Positions 17,486 to 26,129 of a stretch of 64,000 bases of DNA are shown in pieces. Under the pieces are notes generated by a model. That model was not told where the DNA came from and ran no database searches. It saw nothing but the letters and a program-made list of their open reading frames with translations. Position numbers and translations under genes: made by a program. Origin of the DNA: JAAOII01 sp965207705 (GTDB lineage Bacteria > Pseudomonadota > Gammaproteobacteria > CBDBNL01 > JAAOII01); NCBI GenBank assembly GCA_965207705.1, contig OZ242292.1:186001-250000 (forward strand), given 5' to 3'. Within the stretch, counting starts at the first letter, position 1; every line of letters starts with the position of its first letter.

Positions 17486-17930
17486 ACATTTTGCCAGTAA
17501 ACTGGGAAATAATCCACTCCCTACACTCAGTAGAAGTTATTGAGTCCTCTCCCCAATATTCATAGCGCGCCTGCATAGTTTCACGATAGGCATCTTTTTC
17601 AAACTTTGCTCTAAAATAAGCACAGCCAAGTGGTAGCGGTACAAATAAATATAGAAGTAAGAACAATGGGGTAGAGTATTGTTGCATTTGCTTAATATGA
17701 ACTAATTCATGGCGCAGTAAAATCAAACGTTGCTGCTCGTTTGCTGTATCCCACCAAAGATTAGGCATATAGATAGTTTTACCTATGGTAGTTGCATACT
17801 CAAGCATAAAAGGATGATTTTTGCTACCTAGATGCATGAGCATATTAATAAACTTCATCAATTTAGATGCATCTTTCCATACTAATTTAATCTGTGGATT
17901 CTGCTGGAAGAATTGGTCAGTGTTATTCAT
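17406..17930 (-). CDS. HExxH metallopeptidase-like membrane protein, copy 1
   Basis: The protein has 174 residues. It contains LLRHELVHIKQMQQYSTPL, an HExxH zinc motif at about 75-79. A hydrophobic hairpin follows (LFLLLYLFVPLPLGCAYF), then AKFEKDAYRETMQARYEYWG, whose Glu could be the third ligand. This layout resembles the small HExxH domains related to eCIS-core/DUF4157 proteins, but the family is not certain. The C-terminus (MYGWMWPFKQSMERWYKN) is almost identical to the copy at 21998-22786. It lacks the zinc ribbon found in that copy. It is followed by a broken murein peptidase, so this unit is a decayed duplicate of 21001-22786. Confidence 0.6.
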   Translation of the reverse strand: MNNTDQFFQQNPQIKLVWKDASKLMKFINMLMHLGSKNHPFMLEYATTIGKTIYMPNLWWDTANEQQRLILLRHELVHIKQMQQYSTPLFLLLYLFVPLPLGCAYFRAKFEKDAYRETMQARYEYWGEDSITSTECREWIISQFTGKMYGWMWPFKQSMERWYKNTSQGIIKSS

Positions 17931-18010
17931 TTTTTAAGGTGCATTTATATAGGTATTCATAATTGGATTATGGTATTTAAAATTGTTAGATAGCTAAGTA
18001 TAAGCATGCT

Positions 18011-19027
18011 CTAGGATTTTAATGCTTCTTCGCTATCTAATGCTTCTCCACTATCTAATGCCCTTCCAAGAGGGTTTTTATCTTCCAATGCCGTTTCAGC
18101 TGCCAACATACTTGGAGAAGGAATATTTACTGAATCAGTATCCCTATAAAAAGGTTCACATTTAGGAATATTTCCATAAGGAGGATAAACATAAATACTG
18201 GAATTAAATACATCTGTGATATATAATTCTAAAATATTTGTATGCTGAAATGTTTCCAATATAGGGATATTCTCTATTTTCCCTTTACCATATATCGAAT
18301 ATTTATGACGTAAATTGGTTGAAAGAATTTCTTCTCCTAAAAGTATACATCCCTTGATATTCCTAACATTATTACTAGAATGTATTAATATTTGAGATCG
18401 GCCGTAACTATTATAGTTTATATTCCCTTTCTCATCATTTGTCCTTCTGATTAATTTATCTCTCAGTTCGTCCTTTTCCCTGTCTTCTTCCTTTGCCCTG
18501 TCTTCTTCTGGCGGTATATATCCCTCTGGAAATAGTTGGTAATAATCATACTTATACTTATCCTTATCATTATTAAATGGAACCACAGTGTAATCTCTCT
18601 TATACAAGCTATAGGTACCATTAGGAATACAGGAGACATTTGTTTTATTTTCTCGCCATGGTTCTTCAAGAGTAAAATAATAAGCATTAAGATTGGGGTT
18701 AATGTTTAACTTACTTGATTTTCCCCTTGCATCCTCTTTAGTATATAACAAGCCTATCATAACTTCTCTATCCACTCTGTTAACTCTTTTTGTCTCGTCC
18801 CCAAGTTTGTCAGATGCAATCATATCCTTATACTTATACTCTACCCTGCTATCATAAAAACGCACCAGAATTGCCTGAGCAGGATTGGTTGATTTACTAT
18901 TAATAAAACTTTTAATTTTTCTCTTTGCTTTCATTAGGTTGATACCCCACACATCTTTGCTATTAACAACATCATTAATAGTCTTTTCATGTATATCCCA
19001 ATCCAATGCATCAAATATTTCAGCCAT
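18011..19027 (-). CDS. Enlarged DUF5675-like protein
   Basis: The protein has 338 residues. The DUF5675 signature is spread over a longer chain: NKTNVSCIPNGTYSLYKR near residue 125, then a highly charged insert (PPEEDRAKEEDREKDELRDK), then SQILIHSSNNVRNIKGCILLGEE near 215-237. Before it is a ~115-residue N-terminal extension and after it a C-terminal tail ending in a short repeated motif (ALDSGEALDSEEALKS) that reflects a DNA repeat at 18015-18060. The core probably folds like the 129- and 134-residue family members, with a 30-residue charged insertion. The activity is unknown. It is in the same transcription direction as the lysis-type cluster. Confidence 0.6.
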   Translation of the reverse strand: MAEIFDALDWDIHEKTINDVVNSKDVWGINLMKAKRKIKSFINSKSTNPAQAILVRFYDSRVEYKYKDMIASDKLGDETKRVNRVDREVMIGLLYTKEDARGKSSKLNINPNLNAYYFTLEEPWRENKTNVSCIPNGTYSLYKRDYTVVPFNNDKDKYKYDYYQLFPEGYIPPEEDRAKEEDREKDELRDKLIRRTNDEKGNINYNSYGRSQILIHSSNNVRNIKGCILLGEEILSTNLRHKYSIYGKGKIENIPILETFQHTNILELYITDVFNSSIYVYPPYGNIPKCEPFYRDTDSVNIPSPSMLAAETALEDKNPLGRALDSGEALDSEEALKS

Positions 19028-19067
19028 CAGTTTTCAATTATATGTTTATCTATCAATATCATATTTT

Positions 19068-19553
19068 TTACATTTGTCCCATTAAATCAACTACCATACT
19101 ACACTTTGAGGTTGAAGTTACGATTGCTACAGCAGCAGCTTGTTTAACTTTCTCGGTTGCCTGTTTAACTTTCTCCGTTGTTTGTTTAACTTTATCAGCT
19201 GTTTGTTTAACTTTCTTGGTTGTTGTTTGAATCACGATACCTGCTATAGGATCATCTGGGCTTACAGGATCTTTTACTTGTTCTTGTTTCAAGGTATCAG
19301 GCAAAGTAATTTCATCTGATTCTGACTCACTTACTTTGGCTAATTTAGTTGGCAATCTAACTAAATGCTTATCACCTTGCGGAACAAGATAAGGAGTTTG
19401 CCGCGAATAACTTGTTACAGTTGCTGGCATAGGAGCAGTTCTTCGTGTTACTATGAGATTGTCACTATCTAAAGATATCACAGTCGGCAAAGTTGCACTA
19501 TTCCTAAATAAAATACCTTTTTTTGATAAATAATTAACTAACATTTTCAACAC
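19068..19553 (-). CDS. Small protein with heptad repeats, unknown function
   Basis: A frame of 161 codons whose notable part is a run of 7-residue repeats, VKQTADK/VKQTTEK/VKQATEK, at about 115-140. These are encoded by ~21-bp tandem DNA repeats (about 19140-19225) and probably form a helix or coiled coil. The nominal GTG start lies inside the DUF5675 remnant at 19534-19653, and the first ~15 codons read through duplicated intergenic DNA, so the true start is likely further in (ATG at 19544 or 19442). No family is recognised, and the gene may have been assembled from duplicated pieces. Confidence 0.4.
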   Translation of the reverse strand: MLKMLVNYLSKKGILFRNSATLPTVISLDSDNLIVTRRTAPMPATVTSYSRQTPYLVPQGDKHLVRLPTKLAKVSESESDEITLPDTLKQEQVKDPVSPDDPIAGIVIQTTTKKVKQTADKVKQTTEKVKQATEKVKQAAAVAIVTSTSKCSMVVDLMGQM

Positions 19554-19653
19554 GTAGAGAGGTTAATTTAGCCCTCCACAATTCACGCACAACCAGCATA
19601 CCAAAACAGCCATCTGAATCAGAAATATAACGGATTAATCTTGCTTCACTCAT
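19534..19653 (-). pseudogene. In-frame deletion derivative of DUF5675 gene
   Basis: It encodes 39 residues: the first ~22 of the intact DUF5675 protein at 20454-20858 (MSEARLIRYISDSDGCFGML) joined directly to its last ~17 (RELWRAKLTSLRVENVS). About 285 bp are missing between them, including the SCIP and GCIL motifs. The flanking DNA downstream also matches the parent copy. The frame stays open, but the family core is lost. Confidence 0.75.
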
Positions 19654-19901
19654 AGTTTTCGTAGGATATTCTAAAAGGCCTAATAGATAAATACATTACT
19701 CTAGCGGATAATATGTTTAATCGTAACATCATACCAAGTATTCATATTCTTAGTAAATGGCCACATCCAGCCATACATTTTGCCAGTAAACATTGATACC
19801 ATTCATTTTAGACGCTTTAGTAAGAAAGTGTTGCAGATTCTAGCCACTTACTTATATCATCAAATAAAATAACAGATATTATATCTTTATGTTCTCTATA
19901 A
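19654..19901. repeat. Gene debris: fragment of the metallopeptidase gene at 19754-19791
   Basis: 38 bp at 19754-19791 are identical to 17465-17502 inside the metallopeptidase gene, on the same strand (encoding the GKMYGWMWPF region). The surrounding bases show no open gene. This adds a third trace of that gene in the array and supports repeated duplication followed by deletion. Confidence 0.6.
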
Positions 19902-20426
19902 TTAAGATTTAATTACCTTAGCCCCAAACCAAAAAGTAATTGCTGCTAGGGCAATGTTATTGAGGGTTCCAATAAAAATTGAGTTTGGTATCACTATGCC
20001 CGCATAAGAAGCAATAACAAACCCAATGACTGCAAAAGTTGAAATATAGGTTATAATGGGTCTAACAAAACCACGTGCCATATCAACCCAAGCTAAACGA
20101 CGGGCAATTACGCTTTTATCCGCTGTATCAAGATTATTAATATCAGCTAGGGCGCTTAGATACTTAGTAGCATCATTACTCCTAGCACTATCAAGATCTT
20201 CTATAAGACTCTGCTCTATAGCTGCTTCGTTTGCAATTTGAACTTGTTTCATTTCCAATTTCGCCATAGCTTCATCTGCTATATGCTCATGTTCCATAAC
20301 CTTAAGATTATACTCACGTTCTCGCTTCTTATCTTTGAAGTTAAGCACTCCTTGGGTAATAGTCCCCACAGCACCTAATAAGCCACCCCCAAGGCCACCT
20401 GATAATAAACTCATTAACATATCCAT
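19902..20426 (-). CDS. 3TM holin-like membrane protein, copy 2
   Basis: The protein has 174 residues with the same layout as 15731-16246. It has a glycine-rich hydrophobic N-terminus (LLSGGLGGGLLGAVGTITQGV), a charged amphipathic helix with EDLDSARSNDATKYLSAL, then ARGFVRPIITYISTFAVIGFVI and a last helix ending AAITFWFGAKVIKS. The RG-(F/M)-(V/T)-RPI-(I/V)-T and ITFWFG elements match phage/GTA 3TM holins. It lies 27 bp downstream of a DUF5675 gene, so a DUF5675-holin pair is a recurring unit in this region. Confidence 0.72.
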   Translation of the reverse strand: MDMLMSLLSGGLGGGLLGAVGTITQGVLNFKDKKREREYNLKVMEHEHIADEAMAKLEMKQVQIANEAAIEQSLIEDLDSARSNDATKYLSALADINNLDTADKSVIARRLAWVDMARGFVRPIITYISTFAVIGFVIASYAGIVIPNSIFIGTLNNIALAAITFWFGAKVIKS

Positions 20427-20453
20427 AATAAAATACCTTTTTTTGATAAATAA

Positions 20454-20867
20454 CTAACTAACATTTTCAACACGTAGAGAGGTTAGTTTAGCCCTCCACA
20501 ATTCACGCATAGCCAACTTGCTACTGGTTACCATGTATTTATCCAAGCTGGTATTTAACCACAATCTCTTACCTGGTAAAATACAACCACGAGTATGGGA
20601 TGGGTAATTCCCACTATGAATTAATATCCCGGCTCTACCAGGAACAGATCTAACCCAATAGCAATTCTTATATTTACCGCTAGCTGAAGAGACGAGAGGA
20701 TCAAGAATATAAGTCCCGACAGGTATGCAGGATATATTCGATTTGTTACCTAACCATCTATTCTCACAGGTGTAATAAAGCGGCTTACCAGCTACAACCA
20801 GCATACCAAAACAGCCATCTGAATCATAAATATAACGGATTAATTTTGCTTCACTCATAATTTTCAA
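20454..20867 (-). CDS. DUF5675 family protein, canonical copy
   Basis: This is the clearest DUF5675 member in the window, about 134-137 residues. It shows YTCENRWLGNKSNISCIPVG, then YWVRSVPGRAGILIHSGN and SHTRGCILPGKRL. The better start is the ATG at 20858 (MSEAKLIRYIYDSDG), because the deletion derivative at 19653 starts at the equivalent codon. The product is a small protein of unknown activity that often sits near phage lysis or tail genes. It precedes the holin-like gene by 27 bp and follows the MepA-like peptidase gene. Bases at both ends are duplicated at 19534-19653. Confidence 0.8.
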   Translation of the reverse strand: MKIMSEAKLIRYIYDSDGCFGMLVVAGKPLYYTCENRWLGNKSNISCIPVGTYILDPLVSSASGKYKNCYWVRSVPGRAGILIHSGNYPSHTRGCILPGKRLWLNTSLDKYMVTSSKLAMRELWRAKLTSLRVENVS

Positions 20868-21000
20868 AAGCCCCTTTTGCTAATGGTTCTGGTAGTATTT
20901 TAAACATAGGTTATCTATTTAAGTTAATCATAATAATTTAGTCTACTATAGCGTAAATAATCTTTCATATAAGAAATCATTTTAAATATATCACTGTAAG

Positions 21001-22164
21001 TTATTGTGAGGGTTCACCTGTTTGTAAGTGTACATGATTATGATGACCTTTTACATATACACATAATCCTTCTCCAATAAGAACCTCATCATTTAAAACT
21101 GGCTTACCTGATCGTATATTAATTTTTTTTGATTTATTAAGCACATTTAATAATTTAAGAAAAAACCTTTGTCCTCCCTGATCGTATTCTTTACTGTATA
21201 TATCACGTCCAGCTTTCCCATCAGTTGAAATAACACGAAAATCTATATCCAATCCGGTCTTATGCGTTGAACCTAATAATCTATATCCATATTCAGGAGA
21301 AAGAGAGGTTATAGTAATCTTATTATTTCTTATACTTGTGGGAATTCTTTTCTCAGGTAATTCTTGTAATGCATTATCAATTATATTAATCGTATCAAGT
21401 GACCAGGATGTCCCCCAGGGTAGATCACTTCTTTTAATTTTAAAATTCTTCCAAGTATTAATTTCATCTCCAATATTAACCCATCGGGGTAGACGATTCA
21501 ATTTATTATCAAGATTGAGCAACAATTTATTATTATCATTCAAGAAAAAAAAATCAAGGTGAGAAACTGTACCGGATGGAGCCAAAATTTGATGACAAAT
21601 ACAAGCAACCTTTTCCCAGAAAAAATACTTGCGCCTAGCCCCATCCCCTTTTTTAGGTGTTAGTAACTTTACATTATTAGCCCATTTCTCTTGTTGTTTT
21701 TTTACCTCTTTTTTCGTCATGTGATCTTCTCCATTTATACACTGACGTGTAGATCCTGCATCTATTATATCATCCCAATTTTTAACCAATTCCTCATACA
21801 TGTATTCATAACCTTTTTTCTTTAACTTCTTGATAATACCTTTTATTTTACTCCTGTCTATTTTATATACTGGATCACTTACAAAAAAGAGGACTAACGC
21901 AACCCTGAGATACGGCATGTACTTTTTCACAATTTCCACAGTTAATTTAATGAACTTATTTGTCCTTTTATTTGAGTTATCTTTTTGAGGATGGCACTCA
22001 TGAATTTTTAATAATTTCTTGAGATATATTTTTATACCAGCGTTCCACAGATTTTTTAAATGGCCACATCCAGCCATAGGCGCCACTGACAAATTGCTTA
22101 GTAATCCAATCCATAGTTTCAGAAGAATTGATACTATCTGCCCCCCAATATTCGTAACGGGCAC
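21001..22164 (-). CDS. MepA-like (LAS/M74) murein peptidase domain protein
   Basis: The frame has 387 codons. The C-terminal ~130 residues carry LAS metallopeptidase motifs: STHKTGLDIDFRV (H-x6-D zinc ligands, as HQTGLDVDI in MepA) and HHNHVHLQTG (H-x-H). The likely activity is cleavage of D-Ala-mDAP cross-links in peptidoglycan. The first ~55 codons overlap the preceding gene's 3' end out of frame, so the real start is probably downstream; the ATG at 21918 (MPYLRVAL) is the first in-frame ATG after the overlap. The middle part is lysine-rich and unassigned. With holin-like genes on both sides, this would serve as the endolysin of the array. A deleted copy is at 17291-17485. Confidence 0.72.
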   Translation of the reverse strand: MPVTNIGGQIVSILLKLWIGLLSNLSVAPMAGCGHLKNLWNAGIKIYLKKLLKIHECHPQKDNSNKRTNKFIKLTVEIVKKYMPYLRVALVLFFVSDPVYKIDRSKIKGIIKKLKKKGYEYMYEELVKNWDDIIDAGSTRQCINGEDHMTKKEVKKQQEKWANNVKLLTPKKGDGARRKYFFWEKVACICHQILAPSGTVSHLDFFFLNDNNKLLLNLDNKLNRLPRWVNIGDEINTWKNFKIKRSDLPWGTSWSLDTINIIDNALQELPEKRIPTSIRNNKITITSLSPEYGYRLLGSTHKTGLDIDFRVISTDGKAGRDIYSKEYDQGGQRFFLKLLNVLNKSKKINIRSGKPVLNDEVLIGEGLCVYVKGHHNHVHLQTGEPSQ

Positions 22165-22786
22165 GTAAGGTTTCTACGTATGCCTCTTTTTCAAACTTGG
22201 CACGAAAATAAGCAAACCCTATCGGAAAAGGAATGCATGAGTATAGGAAAAAGAACAGAGGCCAACTATAACGTTTCATCTGCTTATGGTGAATTACCTC
22301 ATGACGCAATAGTATAATTTTCTCTTCATCGCTTGCTTTCTCCCACCATTTACGTGGTATATACACAACTCCTTTTTTTCCAGCTGTTGCATAATAATTC
22401 ATAAACACGCTGTCTGGCTTGCCTCCATAAAAGCATTTATTAAATAAGCGCATTGCTCGGGATTCGTCTTTATAAATTAGATTAACTTTTTGTGTTCTTA
22501 AAAATTGAGATAAATTTAAAGGTATTGTGAGTTTAGGCACAACTGGTGGGGGAGAAGGTTTTTTCATAATATCGGCATGTTTTCTATTAAAATTTCGAAG
22601 TTCTAAAAGTGTATCTTTAGATTGCTGCATATCAACATTTAGTTGTAAATTGCATTTAGAGCAAACTATAGTTCCAGCACCCAATAGGTCTTGAGCTGTT
22701 GTTATAATTCTATTCTGACAACGCGGACACGGAAACCCTCTACCAAATAAATTTTGATTCGAATATTGTGTTTTCTCATCCATCAT
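21998..22786 (-). CDS. Zinc-ribbon HExxH metallopeptidase-like membrane protein, copy 2
   Basis: The protein has 262 residues. The N-terminus carries a zinc ribbon, FPCPRCQNRI and VCSKCNLQLNVD (two CxxC pairs, about 19-50), followed by a Pro-rich linker. The C-terminal ~160 residues match 17406-17930: LLRHEVIHHKQMKRYSWPL (HExxH), a hydrophobic hairpin (LFFFLYSCIPFPIGFAYF), AKFEKEAYVETLRARYEYWG and YGWMWPFKKSVERWYKN. It is a predicted membrane-associated zinc peptidase or binding protein. The gene starts 12 bp after the DUF2589 gene at 22799, so it belongs to the same operon. Its end overlaps the nominal start of the murein peptidase gene. Confidence 0.68.
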   Translation of the reverse strand: MMDEKTQYSNQNLFGRGFPCPRCQNRIITTAQDLLGAGTIVCSKCNLQLNVDMQQSKDTLLELRNFNRKHADIMKKPSPPPVVPKLTIPLNLSQFLRTQKVNLIYKDESRAMRLFNKCFYGGKPDSVFMNYYATAGKKGVVYIPRKWWEKASDEEKIILLRHEVIHHKQMKRYSWPLFFFLYSCIPFPIGFAYFRAKFEKEAYVETLRARYEYWGADSINSSETMDWITKQFVSGAYGWMWPFKKSVERWYKNISQEIIKNS

Positions 22787-22798
22787 ATTTTTTATAAC

Positions 22799-23374
22799 TT
22801 AATCAGCTTTTTTAGGGATAATTGTCTTTTGAATTGCAAGCACGCCTTCTTCTGTTAAAGCATTAATTCCAGCACCTAAGTTCTCTTCTCTCATTACCAT
22901 TTTTACACTTACTTCCGCTGCTAGTGTTGTTTTGTTTGATTTTTGCAGCCGAGCGCTTGGGGATATGGAACCTCGTAAGTACCGATTACAAAGCTCATGA
23001 TCTTTACTTGTATGAGTAACTGGAGCATGGATAGTGCTCCTATACTCCTTATGAACTGAATGAATTTTAAAATCAAAGTCCAGCTCCACTTCCTTGATGC
23101 TTAAATAGGGTATAGGTAATAAGCTTATCAATGGAACATGCATTTTAACTTTCTCCTTGTCACCAGAATTATCAAACTTATCCCTCTCATAAATAATCTC
23201 AATATATTTACCTTCATCTTTACTAGGAACTCCAGTTGGTAACAATCGGTATAAAAACTCCATAACATTATCCAGTGATTGATTCTGTCCATCAATAATA
23301 GAGGTAAGAACACCTCCAATAATGTCCTTTATAGATAGTCTATTTCTGTCTATTTTAGTTATGTCTTCGTTCAT
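22799..23374 (-). CDS. DUF2589 family protein, copy 3
   Basis: The protein has 191 residues. Near the start, IKDIIGGVLTSIIDGQNQSLDNVMEFLY matches the DUF2589 N-terminal helix (usual form I-G-G-P-L-x-A-x-x-x-A-Q). The middle has HVPLISLLPIPYLSIKEVELDFDFKI, the conserved strand pair with P-I-P-(Y/F)-(L/I)-x-I. The C-terminus (VSVKMVMREENLGAGINALTE) replaces the usual D-x-P-x-G-(L/I) turn. Its ATG overlaps the stop of the upstream propeller gene by one base (TAATG), which suggests translational coupling. It is the most diverged of the three DUF2589 copies. The family has no established function that I know of. Confidence 0.78.
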   Translation of the reverse strand: MNEDITKIDRNRLSIKDIIGGVLTSIIDGQNQSLDNVMEFLYRLLPTGVPSKDEGKYIEIIYERDKFDNSGDKEKVKMHVPLISLLPIPYLSIKEVELDFDFKIHSVHKEYRSTIHAPVTHTSKDHELCNRYLRGSISPSARLQKSNKTTLAAEVSVKMVMREENLGAGINALTEEGVLAIQKTIIPKKAD

Positions 23375-25272
23375 TAGGGTTGTATTTCTTCAGATAATAT
23401 TCCAGCCACTTCATCCTCTTCTGCAGTCCTGTCCCATTTATAATTTTTAACCACAAAATTAATATTTAACGAACTAATCTCATTCTGAGCACCACGTAAT
23501 TCATTTTGATTAACTTTAACTAACATTTTACTGATTTTCCCAAAATCAACCTTATTGTCGGTGCCAAAGGAGTCAATTGCTTTACTAACATTCTCTTTGG
23601 AGGGGGGATCAAAATTAGCTGGGAAAGTATAAATCTCTTGATTGCGTGTAATTATTAGATCGTTATTTGCTAAGAAAAACATCCTAAAAGAAGCTGAACT
23701 ACTCTGTAAAGGATGGGGAGTCACCTCATAATTAGCTATCTCTGTTTCTAAATCTCCGCTATAAATATAAATATAGAAAATTCCGCCTGAATTTACCCAG
23801 CTCCTTGTCTTGGGAAAGCATAAGGCAGCCACATAAGAACTGTCTGGGCTAGTTGCCAATTTAAGTACAAATCTATTGGATACAGGAATTGTTTTAATAT
23901 ACTTTTGCCAAGTTCTAGGACTATTAGCTTCTGTTACAGTGTTCTTATAAGGTACTCTAACTAATGTATTACTTTGTGATGAGGCATAAATAATATATGT
24001 TTTACCTCCAAACTCACTAAATCCCAAAGTTGCGGAACGAAAACCAGTGCGATAAAGGTATCTTTTAGCAAGTACATCATTATCAGCAACAGCGGCAACA
24101 TTACTCAGAGGCAACATGCGGATTTTTCTTTCTGAATAACTACTACTAGGATCCGAAATAAGTAAAACCAAACATTCCCCCTCTTTAGTAAACCCCATGG
24201 AATCTATTTGGGGAGGGTCTTGAGGGTCTTGAGGGTCTTGAAGGTCTTGAGGAATATCTTTCTGAGTTATAAGCCTATCATTCATATAGTCAATTATCCT
24301 TAACTTATTATCATTTCTAGTATACAATGCTAACATTCCTCTATATTCATCAATCATAGGGGGAGCTACAGCAATAATATTTCTTCTGTCATAGGTATTA
24401 ATATTATTCAAACAACTAAGAATTTTTGTTGTTACAGGAGAATCTAATTCAGAACCCCTAAAAATAGATAGCGCAGGACCTACTTTGGATGCCGTTTCTA
24501 TAGGTGTATATTTCCCGTGCATAAAAAGCATTGCTGCCTGTTCATTTTTATCTTTACCATTTCTAGAAATATAAATAGGAGCTGGTTTACGATCAATCAG
24601 TCGGTTACTAGATGACTCTTCTTTAATACCGTCAATTACTATATTGCCTAGTTCTGGCTTTATAGGTTTTATAGTAATTGGAGATGTTAAGCTGTTATTA
24701 TAATCAACCAAGAATATATTATCAGCGCTATCTAAAAGTACAGTGTTCCCTGTTGGATATGAGAAGGACTTTTTATCAGGAGCATATTCCTTTCGTGATT
24801 GTGTGGTAAAAAACTTTGTAATGTTTGTGACAATATCCTTATTAAGTACTATTGAGGACTTATTATTGTTATCAATTGCGGTACTAAGTGAAAAACTATT
24901 GTGTAATAACTCTATAAGATTATTTTCTATTTCTGTTCTATCCTCAGCCCGAATCTTTTGAATTACAGGCCACAAAGATAATATTTTATCTTTTGCAAAG
25001 TTTTCTAGTAACTTATCTATAGCTACAAGAGCTTCGTCACTACGCTCTCCATCAACTTCAGATACCTCATCAACTATAAGCTTAAGGTCCATATTAATAT
25101 CGGATATGTCTATCCTCGGGACCGTAAACCCAGGTAAGTCAGTTCGGTAGCGTTCAGCTGCCTTCTGTGAAAAATAATCAGCATTCACACGCGCTTGTGC
25201 TATATCGCGCATGATTGCATTAATTACTTTACCTAATCTGACAGACCCAGCAGATTCAGATTCGACAGCCAT
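23374..25272 (-). CDS. Propeller-like protein within a DUF2589-partner domain
   Basis: The protein has 632 residues. The N-terminus (GKVINAIMRDIAQARVNADYFSQKAAERY...FTVPRIDISDINMDLKL) resembles short proteins often encoded beside DUF2589 genes. The C-terminus (LRGAQNEISSLNINFVVKNYKWD) looks like the last strand of that domain. Between about residues 150 and 590 are repeated blade-like strands with phrases such as SPDSSYVAALCF and NDLIITRNQEIYTF, consistent with a beta-propeller insert. A 9-bp DNA repeat (about 24201-24245) encodes a short QDP run. It is operonic: 49 bp after DUF2589 copy 2 and 1-base overlap with copy 3. No signal peptide is seen, so it is probably cytoplasmic. Confidence 0.55.
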   Translation of the reverse strand: MAVESESAGSVRLGKVINAIMRDIAQARVNADYFSQKAAERYRTDLPGFTVPRIDISDINMDLKLIVDEVSEVDGERSDEALVAIDKLLENFAKDKILSLWPVIQKIRAEDRTEIENNLIELLHNSFSLSTAIDNNNKSSIVLNKDIVTNITKFFTTQSRKEYAPDKKSFSYPTGNTVLLDSADNIFLVDYNNSLTSPITIKPIKPELGNIVIDGIKEESSSNRLIDRKPAPIYISRNGKDKNEQAAMLFMHGKYTPIETASKVGPALSIFRGSELDSPVTTKILSCLNNINTYDRRNIIAVAPPMIDEYRGMLALYTRNDNKLRIIDYMNDRLITQKDIPQDLQDPQDPQDPPQIDSMGFTKEGECLVLLISDPSSSYSERKIRMLPLSNVAAVADNDVLAKRYLYRTGFRSATLGFSEFGGKTYIIYASSQSNTLVRVPYKNTVTEANSPRTWQKYIKTIPVSNRFVLKLATSPDSSYVAALCFPKTRSWVNSGGIFYIYIYSGDLETEIANYEVTPHPLQSSSASFRMFFLANNDLIITRNQEIYTFPANFDPPSKENVSKAIDSFGTDNKVDFGKISKMLVKVNQNELRGAQNEISSLNINFVVKNYKWDRTAEEDEVAGILSEEIQP

Positions 25273-25321
25273 AGTAGATTTTAGTGATTATAGTATAGTG
25301 ATTATAAACAAAAAATACTGT

Positions 25322-26026
25322 CTAGGGAGTTGGGGGTTCACTGGACAACACATTACTTTCTAAAACACCCAAAATCCTTGACAGACCAGCTGGCATATCA
25401 GTATTTTCAGCATGGACATGAACCTTCATGTCATACTCAGTATTTGATGTCCTACTATGTTCAGAAGAATTTTGTCTGGCATAAGAAGCATAGTAACGCT
25501 TTGATCTAGATCTATAATTTTCTCCATAATGCCAACTGTCCTTACTCTCATAACTATAAGCTTCTGTTATTTTTGCTGAAAAATCTATATCCATACTGGT
25601 AATACTTAAATATGGAATTGGGACAATTGTAAGTATAGGGACCTTAATCTGACCTTTACTGCCATTTGCATCATCTCTTGCAAGATCATAATGAAAAGAT
25701 ACATAGCGAACATCGCCCGTAGCTTTAGTTTTTATATATGTCTTATAATCATCAGCATTTTTTCTAGCTGCAACAGCAACAATTTTTCTAGTTTCACCAT
25801 CCGATGCTCCAATTGCCAATTTCTCTTTAGCCGCGGCTACACTTACAAGTCTACTTAATTCTGTAGTTTCTTCACTGCTTGGAGCACTGCCTGGATTAAA
25901 GCCAACCTCTAAAATGAAAGCAAGTGTTGCATCAGCAGAACCTCTTTGGGCTTCTACTGCGGCACTCAATGGACCGCCAATAATATTGGCAAAATCCAGC
26001 CTATTTATGGTATCAATTCCTGACAT
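25322..26026 (-). CDS. DUF2589 family protein, copy 2
   Basis: The protein has 234 residues. It begins with the typical FANIIGGPLSAAVEAQRGSADATLAFILEVGF helix, has VPILTIVPIPYLSITSMDIDFSAKI in the middle, and NTDMPAGLSRILGVLES at the end. An extra Ala/Lys-rich helix (65-110) and a Tyr/Ser/Arg-rich stretch (YGENYRSRSKRYYASYARQ) are added relative to the family core. The role is unknown. It sits in the operon between DUF2589 copy 1 (103-bp gap) and the propeller-like protein. Co-occurrence of several DUF2589 paralogues in one operon suggests a hetero-oligomer. Confidence 0.82.
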   Translation of the reverse strand: MSGIDTINRLDFANIIGGPLSAAVEAQRGSADATLAFILEVGFNPGSAPSSEETTELSRLVSVAAAKEKLAIGASDGETRKIVAVAARKNADDYKTYIKTKATGDVRYVSFHYDLARDDANGSKGQIKVPILTIVPIPYLSITSMDIDFSAKITEAYSYESKDSWHYGENYRSRSKRYYASYARQNSSEHSRTSNTEYDMKVHVHAENTDMPAGLSRILGVLESNVLSSEPPTP

Positions 26027-26129
26027 ATTAATTTCTCCTTAGTTTTAGTTACGTCAATATAAAATTTCTTACACAATAATAATTAGTTGTAAGAAAAGCA
26101 TTTCCCCCTAAAAATCATCCATCTATTTA

